Assembly: GCA_900752815.1 (NCBI GenBank)
Contig: CAADWS010000014.1
Coordinates: 1 to 15,717, forward strand
Source: Bacteroidaceae bacterium
Lineage (GTDB): Bacteria; Bacteroidota; Bacteroidia; Bacteroidales; Bacteroidaceae
Direction of reading: 5' to 3'
Length of the DNA: 15,717 nucleotides
This document shows, piece after piece, positions 1-7,444 of this stretch; within the stretch, counting starts at the first letter, position 1; every line of letters begins with the position of its first letter. A program made the position numbers and the translations under genes. The notes beneath the pieces are model-generated. The model ran no database searches and had not been told where the DNA came from. It saw nothing but the letters and a program-made list of their open reading frames with translations.

Positions 1-12
1 AAGATACAAAAA

Positions 13-54
13 AGCCAGCTAATTCGCAACACTTTGTGCATGAATTAGTTGGCT
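13..54. terminator. Putative bidirectional terminator hairpin
   Basis: A 13-bp stem (12 Watson-Crick pairs and one G-T) is formed by 13-25 and 42-54, with a 16-nt loop that can itself fold (CAC-TTT-GTG). An A-rich run precedes it and TAATTTTAT follows it, so either strand could end in a U-rich tail. It lies beyond the end of the leftward AlkD-like gene and at the window edge, so it may also serve a gene to the left that cannot be seen. Terminator function is inferred from shape only. Confidence 0.45.
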
Positions 55-177
55 AATTTTATACTATTTAATGAATGTCCCTACCGCGGCCGTGCACTGC
101 CACGGGGCATCCACATAGGCTGTCGGGCACCCCGGCTGTCCTTTCAAGACACGAAAAAGGAAACGGTTTCTGCGCGG

Positions 178-244
178 AAAAACAGTCAGTACTTTCGGAA
201 AAACTATCAGTACTTTAGAAAATCCGAAAGTACTGACTGTTTTT
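178..244. repeat. Palindromic intergenic repeat, three 21-bp-type units
   Basis: Two direct copies of a unit resembling AAAACAGTCAGTACTTT (key C at 183 and 204, 21 bp apart) are followed by one inverted copy. The outer copies (178-199 and 223-244) form a perfect 22-bp inverted repeat around a 23-nt loop that contains the middle copy. T-runs flank it on both strands. It lies about 50 bp beyond the stop of the leftward AlkD-like gene, so it may act as a terminator or mRNA 3'-end structure. The same unit recurs at 7265-7352, so this is a dispersed repeat and not a one-off hairpin. Confidence 0.85.
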
Positions 245-291
245 TCTGTATGCCTTCTCCGGCTCTACGGTCCGCCGAAGCAGGATTTCTC

Positions 292-948
292 TTACAACCC
301 TTCGCTTGCACCGGCTGCCCGCCGCTCCAGGCTTTCCAGGATTTTTTCGCCCCGGCGCTCCTCTGCTTCGCCCAAATCCATATATTTCATCAGCGTTTTC
401 TGCGCCGCCGTCTGCACGGCACGATGGGGCGAATCCATGGCGGCAGCAAACTGGTCGAGCAGTTCATCGGCATCACGCTCCGAAGGCGCCATGCCCTGCA
501 TGAACAGCCGGCCCATCAGTAGCCAGCCGCACAACTGAAACATCGGCTCCTCGCGCGCAATCCATTCAAACGCCTTCTGCGAAGCGCAGGGCAACCGCTG
601 GAACAGATGCATGACCGTACACTCCGCCTCCTCCACAAAGTTCATCTGCTCCACCCAGATTTCCATCAGGTCGGCGTCAAATTCTTCGGGCGGATAGAGC
701 ATAGCCGCCAGCAAGCGGCATTCACGGATATTCTCTTTCCACAACAAGGCCGCCAACCCAGCGCTGTGGGGCAGCTCAGCCGCCATTTCACGAAGGCGGT
801 GCAACTCCACACCGAAATTGACCTTATAGGCCAGTCCTTTCTCGCGCATCGACTGGCTGACGGGACCGTTCATCACGCCGCGCAGGCTCTGCTTGATTTC
901 GCGCAGCTGCTCTGCCAGGTTTTGGGATGTTTCCGACATAGGTTCCAT
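292..948 (-). CDS. AlkD-like DNA alkylation repair family protein
   Basis: This 218-residue protein is predicted to be all-helical and looks like a HEAT-repeat DNA glycosylase of the AlkC/AlkD superfamily, which removes alkylated bases from DNA. Support comes from the N-terminal stretch MNGPVSQSMREKGL (about 26-39), followed by an LREMA helix, LLWKENIRECRLLAAML (about 68-84) and a WVEQMNFVEEAE segment. These resemble the AlkD pattern of a Trp/Lys-rich HEAT helix followed by an aromatic/acidic segment. The AlkD active-site Trp and Asp are not obviously conserved (Phe and Glu appear near those places by eye), so glycosylase activity is uncertain. The start codon lies 1 nt beyond the manA stop, implying translational coupling in one mRNA. 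ATG at 939 (Met-4) is an alternative start. No signal peptide; cytosolic. Confidence 0.7.
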   Translation of the reverse strand: MEPMSETSQNLAEQLREIKQSLRGVMNGPVSQSMREKGLAYKVNFGVELHRLREMAAELPHSAGLAALLWKENIRECRLLAAMLYPPEEFDADLMEIWVEQMNFVEEAECTVMHLFQRLPCASQKAFEWIAREEPMFQLCGWLLMGRLFMQGMAPSERDADELLDQFAAAMDSPHRAVQTAAQKTLMKYMDLGEAEERRGEKILESLERRAAGASEGL

Positions 949-949
949 A

Positions 950-1927
950 TTATTTTACAAAAGTTTCGAGACAGGAAAAACCGGCATTGCCCACCGGCTC
1001 TATCCGCACGGCCGCATTCACCGCCGGGAACAGCACACTCTGCCCGGCCTCCAGCATCAACTCGTTGCCTTCAGAGTCGGTCAGCATGGCCTTGCCCTCA
1101 TAAGCCACATAAATGACAAAGGAATCAATCCCGGCATAGTCCACCGTCATCTCTCCGGCACTCTGCAGCAGACGCACCGTAAACTCAGGGCAGTTCACCA
1201 ACACTACCGGCTGGCCGGGATGCGGTTCATATTGGGTGCGGTAGTTCGGTTCGGCCTTGTAGTTGAGCGCCTTCCGGGCCTGCTCCACATGCAGTTCCCG
1301 CTTGTTGCCCAAGTCGTCAACCCGGTCGAAATCATAGACACGGAAAGTGTCGTTACTGCTTTGCTGGATTTCCACCAGAAGATTTCCGGCACCGATGCTG
1401 TGAATACGGCCGGCCGGAATAAAGAAACAGTCGCCGGGATGGGTATCGTGGTAGGCCAGATGAGAAGTCAGCGTACCTTCGGCCAGACTATCGGTATAGG
1501 CTTCGGCCGAAAAATCATGCTTGAAACCGGAACAGAGCGAAGCCCAGGGAGCGGTTTTGACAATATACCACATCTCGGTCTTGCCATAAGGATGCCCCAT
1601 ACGGCGGGCCATGGCATCATCGGGATGTACCTGCACACTCAAAGGATTGGCCGCTGAAATAAATTTGACCAGAAGCGGAAACGTCGTGCCATAACGTTCC
1701 AGATTACGGCGCCCCACGAGCGACGCGCCATAGCGCTCTATCAGCTCTGCCAGCGTCAGGCCGTCGTCCTCGCCTCCCGTCACCGGCGTTTCCTTGCCGG
1801 CAACGCCGGAGATTTCCCAGCTTTCGCCAATATCTTCCATCCGGCCCTGCAGACCCTTCAGTTCGACAATGTCTTCCCCACCCCAAATTGTGGGCAACAG
1901 CAATTCCTTGAATCTTAAAGGTTTCAT
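950..1927 (-). CDS. manA: Mannose-6-phosphate isomerase, type I (class I phosphomannose isomerase)
   Basis: A 325-residue cupin-fold, zinc-dependent enzyme interconverting mannose 6-phosphate and fructose 6-phosphate, linking mannose use with supply of GDP-sugar precursors. Zinc ligands are visible: Gln99 and His101 in LSVQVHPDD, Glu118 in GKTEMWY, and His176 in GRIHSIGAG. The catalytic Arg is probably Arg196 in NDTFRVYDF. Length fits the short bacterial/Bacteroidota form. The start is placed at MKPLRFKELLLPTIWGG because the family begins this way and AGAAAGGAAAT stands just upstream. An in-frame ATG 11 codons earlier (1960) would add a non-conserved tail. It is followed at once by the AlkD-like gene. 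A 107-nt gap separates it from the DUF2807 gene upstream, with no clear promoter seen. Confidence 0.93.
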   Translation of the reverse strand: MKPLRFKELLLPTIWGGEDIVELKGLQGRMEDIGESWEISGVAGKETPVTGGEDDGLTLAELIERYGASLVGRRNLERYGTTFPLLVKFISAANPLSVQVHPDDAMARRMGHPYGKTEMWYIVKTAPWASLCSGFKHDFSAEAYTDSLAEGTLTSHLAYHDTHPGDCFFIPAGRIHSIGAGNLLVEIQQSSNDTFRVYDFDRVDDLGNKRELHVEQARKALNYKAEPNYRTQYEPHPGQPVVLVNCPEFTVRLLQSAGEMTVDYAGIDSFVIYVAYEGKAMLTDSEGNELMLEAGQSVLFPAVNAAVRIEPVGNAGFSCLETFVK

Positions 1928-2034
1928 ATTTCCTTTCTGTTTTCGTCCGTCATCCGGCACGGCCCGTCCTCGTGCGATGCAGCCCCGAAGGCAGGGCCGC
2001 AGCCACCGGAAGGTCGTGCCCCTTCCTGACTATA

Positions 2035-2799
2035 CTATTTTTTCGTCATGCGCAACACTTTACCCTTTCCTTCAATCAGCACTTGCGGAACCGTATCCGA
2101 CACCAGTTGCCGGATATCCATTTTACCCGCCTGCTGCAAGTGAAGGTCGGCCCGTCGGCAATGACCGGACAGCACCACAATGCCGCCACCGTTCAGCAAT
2201 GCCCTCAGACTACCGGTTTCCATCTTTTTCAAATCAATACTTCCGGAACCGTTCAGTTCCAGCATGACTTCCGGCGCCACAACCGAGTCGGCCACCATGG
2301 CTCCCACATTGCCGTTGACCATGAGTTCCAACGGGCTGGTAAGGGCTATTTTCCCCAAGCGCAGACACTTTCCGCCATCCAGCAGAAAGCGGTTGACAAA
2401 AGGAGCATACACGTCAATCACGGCCACTGCCTTTTCCGGCATTTTGTACCTCCGGTCGACAGCAATGCGCAATTTTCCTTCCTCCACCTGCACCGCAATA
2501 TTTTCCAGTACCTTTTCAGGTGCTCTCAACACCACCCGATGGTCGGCAGAAGCTGCGGTCTGATGATAGGTGACGTCGGCAAAACAATCTATATCGACAA
2601 GCGAGAACGGATTGGTGCACAGCGTCTTCCCTTTCATGCCCACCGTGTCGGCCGGCAGGACTGCCATTTCCTTCACCACCTCGTGGATATCGCGGTGATC
2701 GCACGAAGCCAACGGCATGGCCGCTGTCAGCAGACCAAAGGCCGCCACACAGCCCCAAGTGCCTGCGCGCCCTCTCACTGCAGCAATTGTCTTCATCAT
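2035..2799 (-). CDS. Head GIN domain (DUF2807) putative lipoprotein
   Basis: A protein of 253-254 residues. The N-terminus has a basic/hydrophobic segment ending in the lipobox L30-A-S-C33 (LLTAAMPLASC), so it is likely an exported lipoprotein. The mature part is made of short beta-strand repeats with Gly/Asn turns (ELMVNGNVGAMVADS, MLELNGSGSIDLKKM, RALLNGGGIVVLSG), the pattern of the DUF2807 putative auto-transporter adhesin / head GIN family, which forms a right-handed beta-helix. Function in this family is not established. Two adjacent ATGs (2799 and 2796) could both serve; ATGs further upstream would put charged residues before the signal peptide and are less likely. No strong Shine-Dalgarno. 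It appears to be a single gene between manA and the trkA unit. Confidence 0.8.
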   Translation of the reverse strand: MMKTIAAVRGRAGTWGCVAAFGLLTAAMPLASCDHRDIHEVVKEMAVLPADTVGMKGKTLCTNPFSLVDIDCFADVTYHQTAASADHRVVLRAPEKVLENIAVQVEEGKLRIAVDRRYKMPEKAVAVIDVYAPFVNRFLLDGGKCLRLGKIALTSPLELMVNGNVGAMVADSVVAPEVMLELNGSGSIDLKKMETGSLRALLNGGGIVVLSGHCRRADLHLQQAGKMDIRQLVSDTVPQVLIEGKGKVLRMTKK

Positions 2800-2939
2800 A
2801 ATGCTATTGTTTTTTAGGTTTTGCGAAAGTTCCATATATACTCCCGACCCCCTTCCGCCGCCATCAGTACCAGAGCCACACGGCATACCCTTTTCGGCAA
2901 ATACCCAGCCCCCGTGCGGCGGCGAAAAGCCGGCAAACG

Positions 2940-3701
2940 CTAAATGTAATCGTCAACAACGTCATTCACAAAGTCCATCATGGGCTTCATGAGGCGGAAG
3001 ATGTCGGCGGCACGGTCCATCCATCCGTCCTCCAGAAAGAAGGTATCGGGCAGATGGCAGGCCACAGAATAATCCTTTGGCCGCAGATACTGCGGATAGG
3101 CAAAGTCGCGCGGAAATCCCACCGGCAGCGTCTTGAGGCGTTCCCAGCCTATTTCGGGAAACCTTCGGACAAATGCAGGTGCCTCCACTATGGCACGAAA
3201 CTCGTCAATCCGTTCCATCACCGTGGTGCGCACCGCCTTCAGCACGGGCGGCTCCAGGCTGTAGCTTCCGCCGCCCAGCAGGCAACTGCCGGGTTCGAGG
3301 TGCAGATAGTAGCCACCGTGTTGCGACTTGCGGCCCCGCGCATTGATGTAGCTGCCGAAGTGGCGTTTGTAAGGTGACTTGTCGGCCGAGAAACGTGTGT
3401 CGCGGTAAAAGCGGTAAAGGGTCGACTGCACAGACAGCCCGGCCACGGTCGGGTCGAACTCTCCGATTTTGGCAATCATCTGCTCTGCCAAGCGGGCAAA
3501 GGCTGTCGTTGCCGCCTTGTAGCGCCCCTGGTTTTCAGCCAGCCATTCGCGGCGGTTGTTCGCAGCGACATCGGCCAGGAACTGCAAGATCATGCCCTCC
3601 TCACGGCTTTCGTCGTAGCGGAACACGCGCTGCCTTTCTTCCATTTCCGCATCCATTTTCATTCCATCCATATCCCGTACGTATTTTCTGTTTCCCTGCA
3701 T
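2940..3701 (-). CDS. DUF2461 family protein
   Basis: A protein of up to 253 residues matching the DUF2461 (TIGR02453) family, whose biochemical role is unknown. Diagnostic segments are ILQFLADVAANNRREWLAEN (N-terminal helix), YRFYRDTRFSADKSPYKRHFG (the most conserved block: RxYRDxRFSxDKxPYK), GYYLHLEPGSCLLGGG, and LKTLPVGFPRDF. No signal peptide or membrane segment; probably cytosolic. It is the third gene of a leftward unit, starting 3 nt after the trkA stop. The start is uncertain: ATG at 3701 is preceded by little SD-like sequence, and in-frame ATGs follow at 3671, 3662 and 3644. The conserved region begins only near residue 30, so a shorter protein is equally possible. Confidence 0.82.
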   Translation of the reverse strand: MQGNRKYVRDMDGMKMDAEMEERQRVFRYDESREEGMILQFLADVAANNRREWLAENQGRYKAATTAFARLAEQMIAKIGEFDPTVAGLSVQSTLYRFYRDTRFSADKSPYKRHFGSYINARGRKSQHGGYYLHLEPGSCLLGGGSYSLEPPVLKAVRTTVMERIDEFRAIVEAPAFVRRFPEIGWERLKTLPVGFPRDFAYPQYLRPKDYSVACHLPDTFFLEDGWMDRAADIFRLMKPMMDFVNDVVDDYI

Positions 3702-3704
3702 GCA

Positions 3705-5045
3705 TCAGAAGAACTTCTCCAGGCGGCTGATAGCGTTTTCCAGACAGAAAGCCACCACCGTGTCGCCCGCCTGCAGACGTGTCCGTCCGTTGACCAGCGA
3801 ACATTTCCCTTCGCGCACCAATGCGCCGAGTGTCACCGTCGGCGGCAGGTGCAGGTCCTTTACGTCATGTTTCGTCACCTTGGCGCCCGGCGTCACCTGA
3901 AACTCCGCAACGTCGGCATTCGCCACAATCAGGTTCTTAACCGTCGTGACGTCCGCCTTCAGCATCATCTGATAAATGTGACTGGCTGCAAAGGTCTTCT
4001 TGTTGATGATATAACCGATGTCGAGGTGCTCCGCTATTTTGATATAGTCGGAATTTTCCACCATGGCCACGGTTTTGACCACGCCCACGCGCTTGGCGCT
4101 CAGGCAGGCCAAGATATTGGCTTCCGAACTGTCGGAAAGGGCGGCGAAAGCGTCGTCGCTGCTGAGCCCTTCCTCCGTAAACTGTTCGCAATCGGGGCCG
4201 TTGCTGTTGAGCACCATGCTGTTGGTACCGTCAAGCAGACTGTTCAGCTCCATACAGCGGGCCGGGTCGGGCTCAAACACCTTGGCGTTCATATAGTCGG
4301 GCATATTGTGCACGGCATGCACCGCCGTATCGCTCCCACCCATGATGTAGACCGTGTGTACGTCGGGATAATCCTCCTTACCGCACATCTCGCGGATATA
4401 CGGCACATAGTCGGGGGTCGTAAGGAAATAAACGACGTCGTCTTCCTCCAGGGAATCGTTACCGTGGAGTATGAGAGTTTCCTCGCCCCGCATCACGGCC
4501 ACCACCAGACAGGGGGCGCCGGGTGGGAAAAGGTCCTTGAGCTGCTTGCCCAGGATGTGTGCCGACGGACGCATCTTCACTCCCAACAGAATGAGTTTGC
4601 CGTCCTTCAGTTCCAACCACAGTCTCACCCAGCTGTGGCGGATGTTATGAATGATTTCCTTTCCGGCCAACACTTCGGGATAAATCACCGAACTGATGCC
4701 CATTGTCTTGAAAAACTCCCGGTTTTCAGGCAGTGTATATTCGTAGTTGTCCACCCGCGCCAACGTTTTCTTCGCCCCCAGTCGGGAGGCAAGCATGCAG
4801 CAGGTGATGTTGTGCGCCTCGTCGGGAGTAACGCCGATGAATAAATCGGCCTTGCCCACTCCTGCATTGCGCAACTCGGAGATGGACGAAGGCGAGGCCT
4901 TGATGGTGAGCAGGTCCAGATTGGACGAGAGGTCGCTCAGCCGCTCCTCCTGGTCATCCATGACAATGATGTTATGCTTCTCGCGCGAAAGGAGCTTGGC
5001 CAGGTGTTTCCCCACGGCTCCTGCTCCTGCTATGATGATTTTCAT
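3705..5045 (-). CDS. trkA: Trk potassium uptake regulatory protein TrkA
   Basis: A 446-residue cytosolic, peripheral-membrane NAD(H)-binding subunit that gates the TrkH potassium channel. It has the full double RCK layout: Rossmann 1 (about 1-115) with the G7-A-G9-A-V-G12 dinucleotide loop and acidic D30-D31 at the end of strand 2; TrkA-C domain 1 (about 135-225); Rossmann 2 (from about 231) where the glycine loop is degenerate (IMGGSDTAVHAV); and TrkA-C domain 2 (about 365-446). Length is normal for TrkA. It lies 6 nt beyond the dxs stop and 3 nt before the DUF2461 gene, so is probably cotranscribed with both. A trkH partner is not found in the window; in several Bacteroides genomes I recall trkH following trkA (from memory, not checked). 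Confidence 0.95.
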   Translation of the reverse strand: MKIIIAGAGAVGKHLAKLLSREKHNIIVMDDQEERLSDLSSNLDLLTIKASPSSISELRNAGVGKADLFIGVTPDEAHNITCCMLASRLGAKKTLARVDNYEYTLPENREFFKTMGISSVIYPEVLAGKEIIHNIRHSWVRLWLELKDGKLILLGVKMRPSAHILGKQLKDLFPPGAPCLVVAVMRGEETLILHGNDSLEEDDVVYFLTTPDYVPYIREMCGKEDYPDVHTVYIMGGSDTAVHAVHNMPDYMNAKVFEPDPARCMELNSLLDGTNSMVLNSNGPDCEQFTEEGLSSDDAFAALSDSSEANILACLSAKRVGVVKTVAMVENSDYIKIAEHLDIGYIINKKTFAASHIYQMMLKADVTTVKNLIVANADVAEFQVTPGAKVTKHDVKDLHLPPTVTLGALVREGKCSLVNGRTRLQAGDTVVAFCLENAISRLEKFF

Positions 5046-5051
5046 ATTCCG

Positions 5052-7025
5052 TTATTCTGAGAATTCCGTACTGCCGCTCTGTGCGGTTGCTCCGTCCCTC
5101 CGGTCTCCGGCATCGGATTCCTTGCCGTTCATCAGGCCGCAAATGGCATTCAGTATGCCCTCTTGGTCCAATCCGTAGAGCCGGTATAGTTCCTGTGGAG
5201 TGCCATGCTCGATGAACCGGTCGGGCCATCCCAGCCGAACCAGTTGCGGATGATAGCCGTGGTCGGAGAGATATTCCAGTACAGCCGACCCCATTCCGCC
5301 GTTACGCACGCCGTCCTCCAGCGTGATGACACGCCCGAAGCGCCGGCCCACTTCCTCCAGCAACGCTTCGTCGAGCGGCTTGAGAAAGCGCAAGTCGTAA
5401 TGGGCCACACTGATGCCTTTCTTCCCGGCTTCCGCTATGGCTTTGGCGGCCATCGTCCCTATGGGGCCCAAACTGAGAAGTGCCACGTCATGCCCATCCT
5501 TAAGGCACCGGCCGCGCCCTACGGGCACTTCTTCCAACGGGCACTGCCAGTCGGTCAGCGAACCACAACCGCGCGGATAACGGATGACGAACGTGCCCTT
5601 GCCCGGCAACTGCGCCGTATACATCAACCGGCGCAGCTCATGCTCGTCATAGGGCGAAGCTATCGTCAGATGCGGCACAGGCCGCAAGGCTGCTAGGTCG
5701 AAGAGTCCGTGATGTGTAGGTCCGTCCTCCCCCACGATGCCGGCGCGGTCCAGACAAAGCACCACCGGCAGACGCAGCAGCGCCGCATCATGGATAATGT
5801 TGTCATAGGCACGCTGGGCAAACGAGGAATAGATGTTGCAGAACGGCTGCAGCCCCTCCTTGGCCATACCGGCCGAGAATGTCATGGCATGGCCTTCGGC
5901 AATGCCCACGTCAAATGCACGGTCGGGCATTTCGCGCATCATGAGGTTCATCGAACAGCCCGTAGGCATGGCCGGCGTCACTCCCACAATGCGGTCGTTG
6001 GCCCGCGCCAGCTCAATCAGCGTTTCGCCAAACACGTCCTGGAAACGGGGCGGCCGTTCCTTGTTCGTCTCCACGATGCGCTGACCGCTGTTCTTGTCAA
6101 ACTTGCCCGGAGCATGCCATTCGGTGGCAGCCTCCTCTGCGGGGCGGAAGCCCTTGCCTTTCTTCGTGTGCACATGCAGCAGTTTCGGTCCCTGCATGTC
6201 CTTTATTTCGCGGAACACACGCACCAGCGAAATCACATCGTGCCCCTCGGTCGGCCCGAAGTAGCGGATGTTCATTCCTTCAAACACATTCTGCTGATTG
6301 GTCAGCAACGATTTCAGCGAGTTGTTGAAACGGAGAATCCTGCGCCGCCGGCTGTCATTGAGCCAACCCCACGACGAGAGTTTGCGGGCCACCCGGAAAC
6401 GCGTCCGGTTATACCAGCCGCTCGTATGCAAATGGAGCAGATACTCCCGCATGCCCCCCACACTGCTGTCGATGCTCATATTGTTGTCGTTGAGCACAAT
6501 GAGCAGGTTATTGGGCGTATCGGAAGCATTGTTGAGCCCCTCGAAAGCAAGCCCGCCGCTCATGGCACCGTCGCCGATGATGGCCACCACGTGGCGGTCG
6601 GACTCGCCGGCCCGCACAGCCGCCACCGACATGCCCAGCGCCGCCGATATGGAATTGCTGGCATGCCCGCAGGCAAACGTGTCATACTCGCTTTCCTCCG
6701 GCGACGGAAAAGGCTTGATACCCCCCAGTTTGCGGTTGGTGGAAAAGCGGTCCCTCCGGCCGGTCAGAATCTTGTGTCCGTAGGCCTGATGCCCCACGTC
6801 CCACACCAGCCGGTCATAAGGAGTATTGAATACATAGTGCAGAGCGACCGTCAGTTCCACCGTTCCCAGGCTGGAGGCAAAGTGTCCCGGATTCTCCGCC
6901 AGTACATCAATGATGTAGCGGCGCAGTTCGGCACACACCTGCGGAAGAGCCTCAACGGGCAGTTGTCGCAACTGCTCCGGCGTATCCAGATGCGGCAAGT
7001 ACTGATATTCTTCTTCTCTTTCCAT
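5052..7025 (-). CDS. dxs: 1-deoxy-D-xylulose-5-phosphate synthase
   Basis: A 657-residue thiamine-diphosphate enzyme condensing pyruvate and glyceraldehyde 3-phosphate, the first step of the MEP isoprenoid pathway; the product also feeds thiamine and pyridoxal synthesis. Visible are the N-terminal [23 protein letters not shown] block (with the His of the active site), the ThDP motif GDGAMSGG...LNDNNMS, the pyrimidine-domain motif [17 protein letters not shown] with the catalytic Glu, [17 protein letters not shown], and a C-terminal transketolase domain. It is slightly longer than most DXS proteins because of a polar tail of about 25 residues ([18 protein letters not shown]) that looks disordered. 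First gene of the dxs-trkA-DUF2461 unit; a probable promoter and leader lie at 7026-7149. Confidence 0.97.
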   Translation of the reverse strand: MEREEEYQYLPHLDTPEQLRQLPVEALPQVCAELRRYIIDVLAENPGHFASSLGTVELTVALHYVFNTPYDRLVWDVGHQAYGHKILTGRRDRFSTNRKLGGIKPFPSPEESEYDTFACGHASNSISAALGMSVAAVRAGESDRHVVAIIGDGAMSGGLAFEGLNNASDTPNNLLIVLNDNNMSIDSSVGGMREYLLHLHTSGWYNRTRFRVARKLSSWGWLNDSRRRRILRFNNSLKSLLTNQQNVFEGMNIRYFGPTEGHDVISLVRVFREIKDMQGPKLLHVHTKKGKGFRPAEEAATEWHAPGKFDKNSGQRIVETNKERPPRFQDVFGETLIELARANDRIVGVTPAMPTGCSMNLMMREMPDRAFDVGIAEGHAMTFSAGMAKEGLQPFCNIYSSFAQRAYDNIIHDAALLRLPVVLCLDRAGIVGEDGPTHHGLFDLAALRPVPHLTIASPYDEHELRRLMYTAQLPGKGTFVIRYPRGCGSLTDWQCPLEEVPVGRGRCLKDGHDVALLSLGPIGTMAAKAIAEAGKKGISVAHYDLRFLKPLDEALLEEVGRRFGRVITLEDGVRNGGMGSAVLEYLSDHGYHPQLVRLGWPDRFIEHGTPQELYRLYGLDQEGILNAICGLMNGKESDAGDRRDGATAQSGSTEFSE

Positions 7026-7099
7026 AATGTCAATGGACGGGCTCTGGTGGAAGCGGATGTCCCGCCCGCCGCCGGCGCCTCATTCGGCCGGCCCAGAAG

Positions 7100-7140
7100 C
7101 CCAGGTGTACATTTTTTACAAAACCCAAGTGTGTATTTTT
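7100..7140. repeat. Direct repeat in the dxs leader, 24-bp spacing
   Basis: Two 17-bp copies, CCCAGGTGTACATTTTT (7100-7116) and CCCAAGTGTGTATTTTT (7124-7140), match at 14 of 17 positions and are exactly 24 bp apart. They lie between the probable dxs -7 box and the start codon, so would be within the 5' untranslated leader (read on the minus strand as AAAAATxxxCACxTGGG). They could be a protein- or RNA-level control site, or a small chance duplication. No known riboswitch was recognised. Confidence 0.5.
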
Positions 7141-7141
7141 G

Positions 7142-7149
7142 CAAAAGTA
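7142..7149 (-). promoter_or_regulatory. Probable dxs promoter -7 box (TACTTTTG)
   Basis: Read on the minus strand, TACTTTTGCAA fits the Bacteroidota housekeeping -7 consensus TAnnTTTG followed by C. It lies about 115 bp upstream of the dxs start in an AT-rich stretch unlike the surrounding GC-rich DNA. No clear -33 TTTG is found at the usual distance, so the call rests on one box. Confidence 0.5.
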
Positions 7150-7264
7150 ACATTTTCCAACGAAAACAGCCGACCTTTCCGACCGAAAAAGCCGCCTCGC
7201 ACCATTTTTGACAACAGGAAATGCACCCCGTCCCCTCCGCGAAAAGCGGTTCCGGACAGGAGCA

Positions 7265-7352
7265 GAAAACAGTCAGTACTTCTGTAAAAACAGTCAGTAC
7301 TTTAGAAATTTCTAAAATACCGACAGTTTTTTCTAAAGTACTGACTGTTTTC
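7265..7352. repeat. 88-bp imperfect palindrome of four 21-bp units
   Basis: Two direct units (key C at 7270 and 7291) are followed by two inverted units (key G at 7326 and 7347), each pair exactly 21 bp apart. The halves 7265-7308 and 7309-7352 are inverted copies matching at 38 of 44 positions, centred on TTTAGAAA|TTTCTAAA with no loop. Unit: about AAAACAGTCAGTACTTTAGAA. The same unit builds the repeat at 178-244. It sits between the end of the leftward phosphatase-fold gene (7445) and the dxs promoter, so it could end transcription before dxs, or bind a dimeric protein. It is open in several frames, but this is due to its 21-bp period and not to coding. Confidence 0.9.
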
Positions 7353-7403
7353 ACCGCCCGTGCCTTGCGTGCGGCGGCAGGCAGGCCGACCGCTTCCGCA
7401 TCC

Positions 7404-7429
7404 GCACCGGAACCGGGAAAAGCCGGTGC
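7404..7429. terminator. Weak GC-rich hairpin after the phosphatase-fold gene
   Basis: GCACCGG (7404-7410) and CCGGTGC (7423-7429) form a perfect 7-bp stem with a 12-nt loop, 16 bp beyond the stop of the leftward gene. There is no U-tract on the minus strand, so if it works at all it may assist the larger palindrome at 7265-7352. Confidence 0.3.
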
Positions 7430-7444
7430 ATTGGCCCGACTGAT

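Noticed and set aside
49..522. 157-codon rightward open frame at the left end
   Set aside because: It overlaps the hairpin, the palindromic repeat and the antisense of the AlkD-like gene; no domain recognised.
3849..4844. 331-codon rightward open frame opposite trkA
   Set aside because: It is antisense to TrkA and the composition is that of a shadow frame.
5709..7211. 500-codon rightward open frame opposite dxs
   Set aside because: It is antisense to a clearly conserved DXS protein; its composition (His/Arg/Pro-rich, no recognisable domain) is that of a shadow frame in GC-rich DNA.
7265..7352. Possible CRISPR array or iteron origin
   Set aside because: There are only two direct units per side with no unique spacers, no cas genes and no replication initiator nearby; the inverted symmetry fits a palindromic repeat better.
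6851..7354. Repetitive peptide (LTVF/VSTL heptads) encoded across the 7265-7352 repeat
   Set aside because: The heptad pattern follows from the 21-bp DNA period; the frame has no conserved domain and runs out of frame into dxs.
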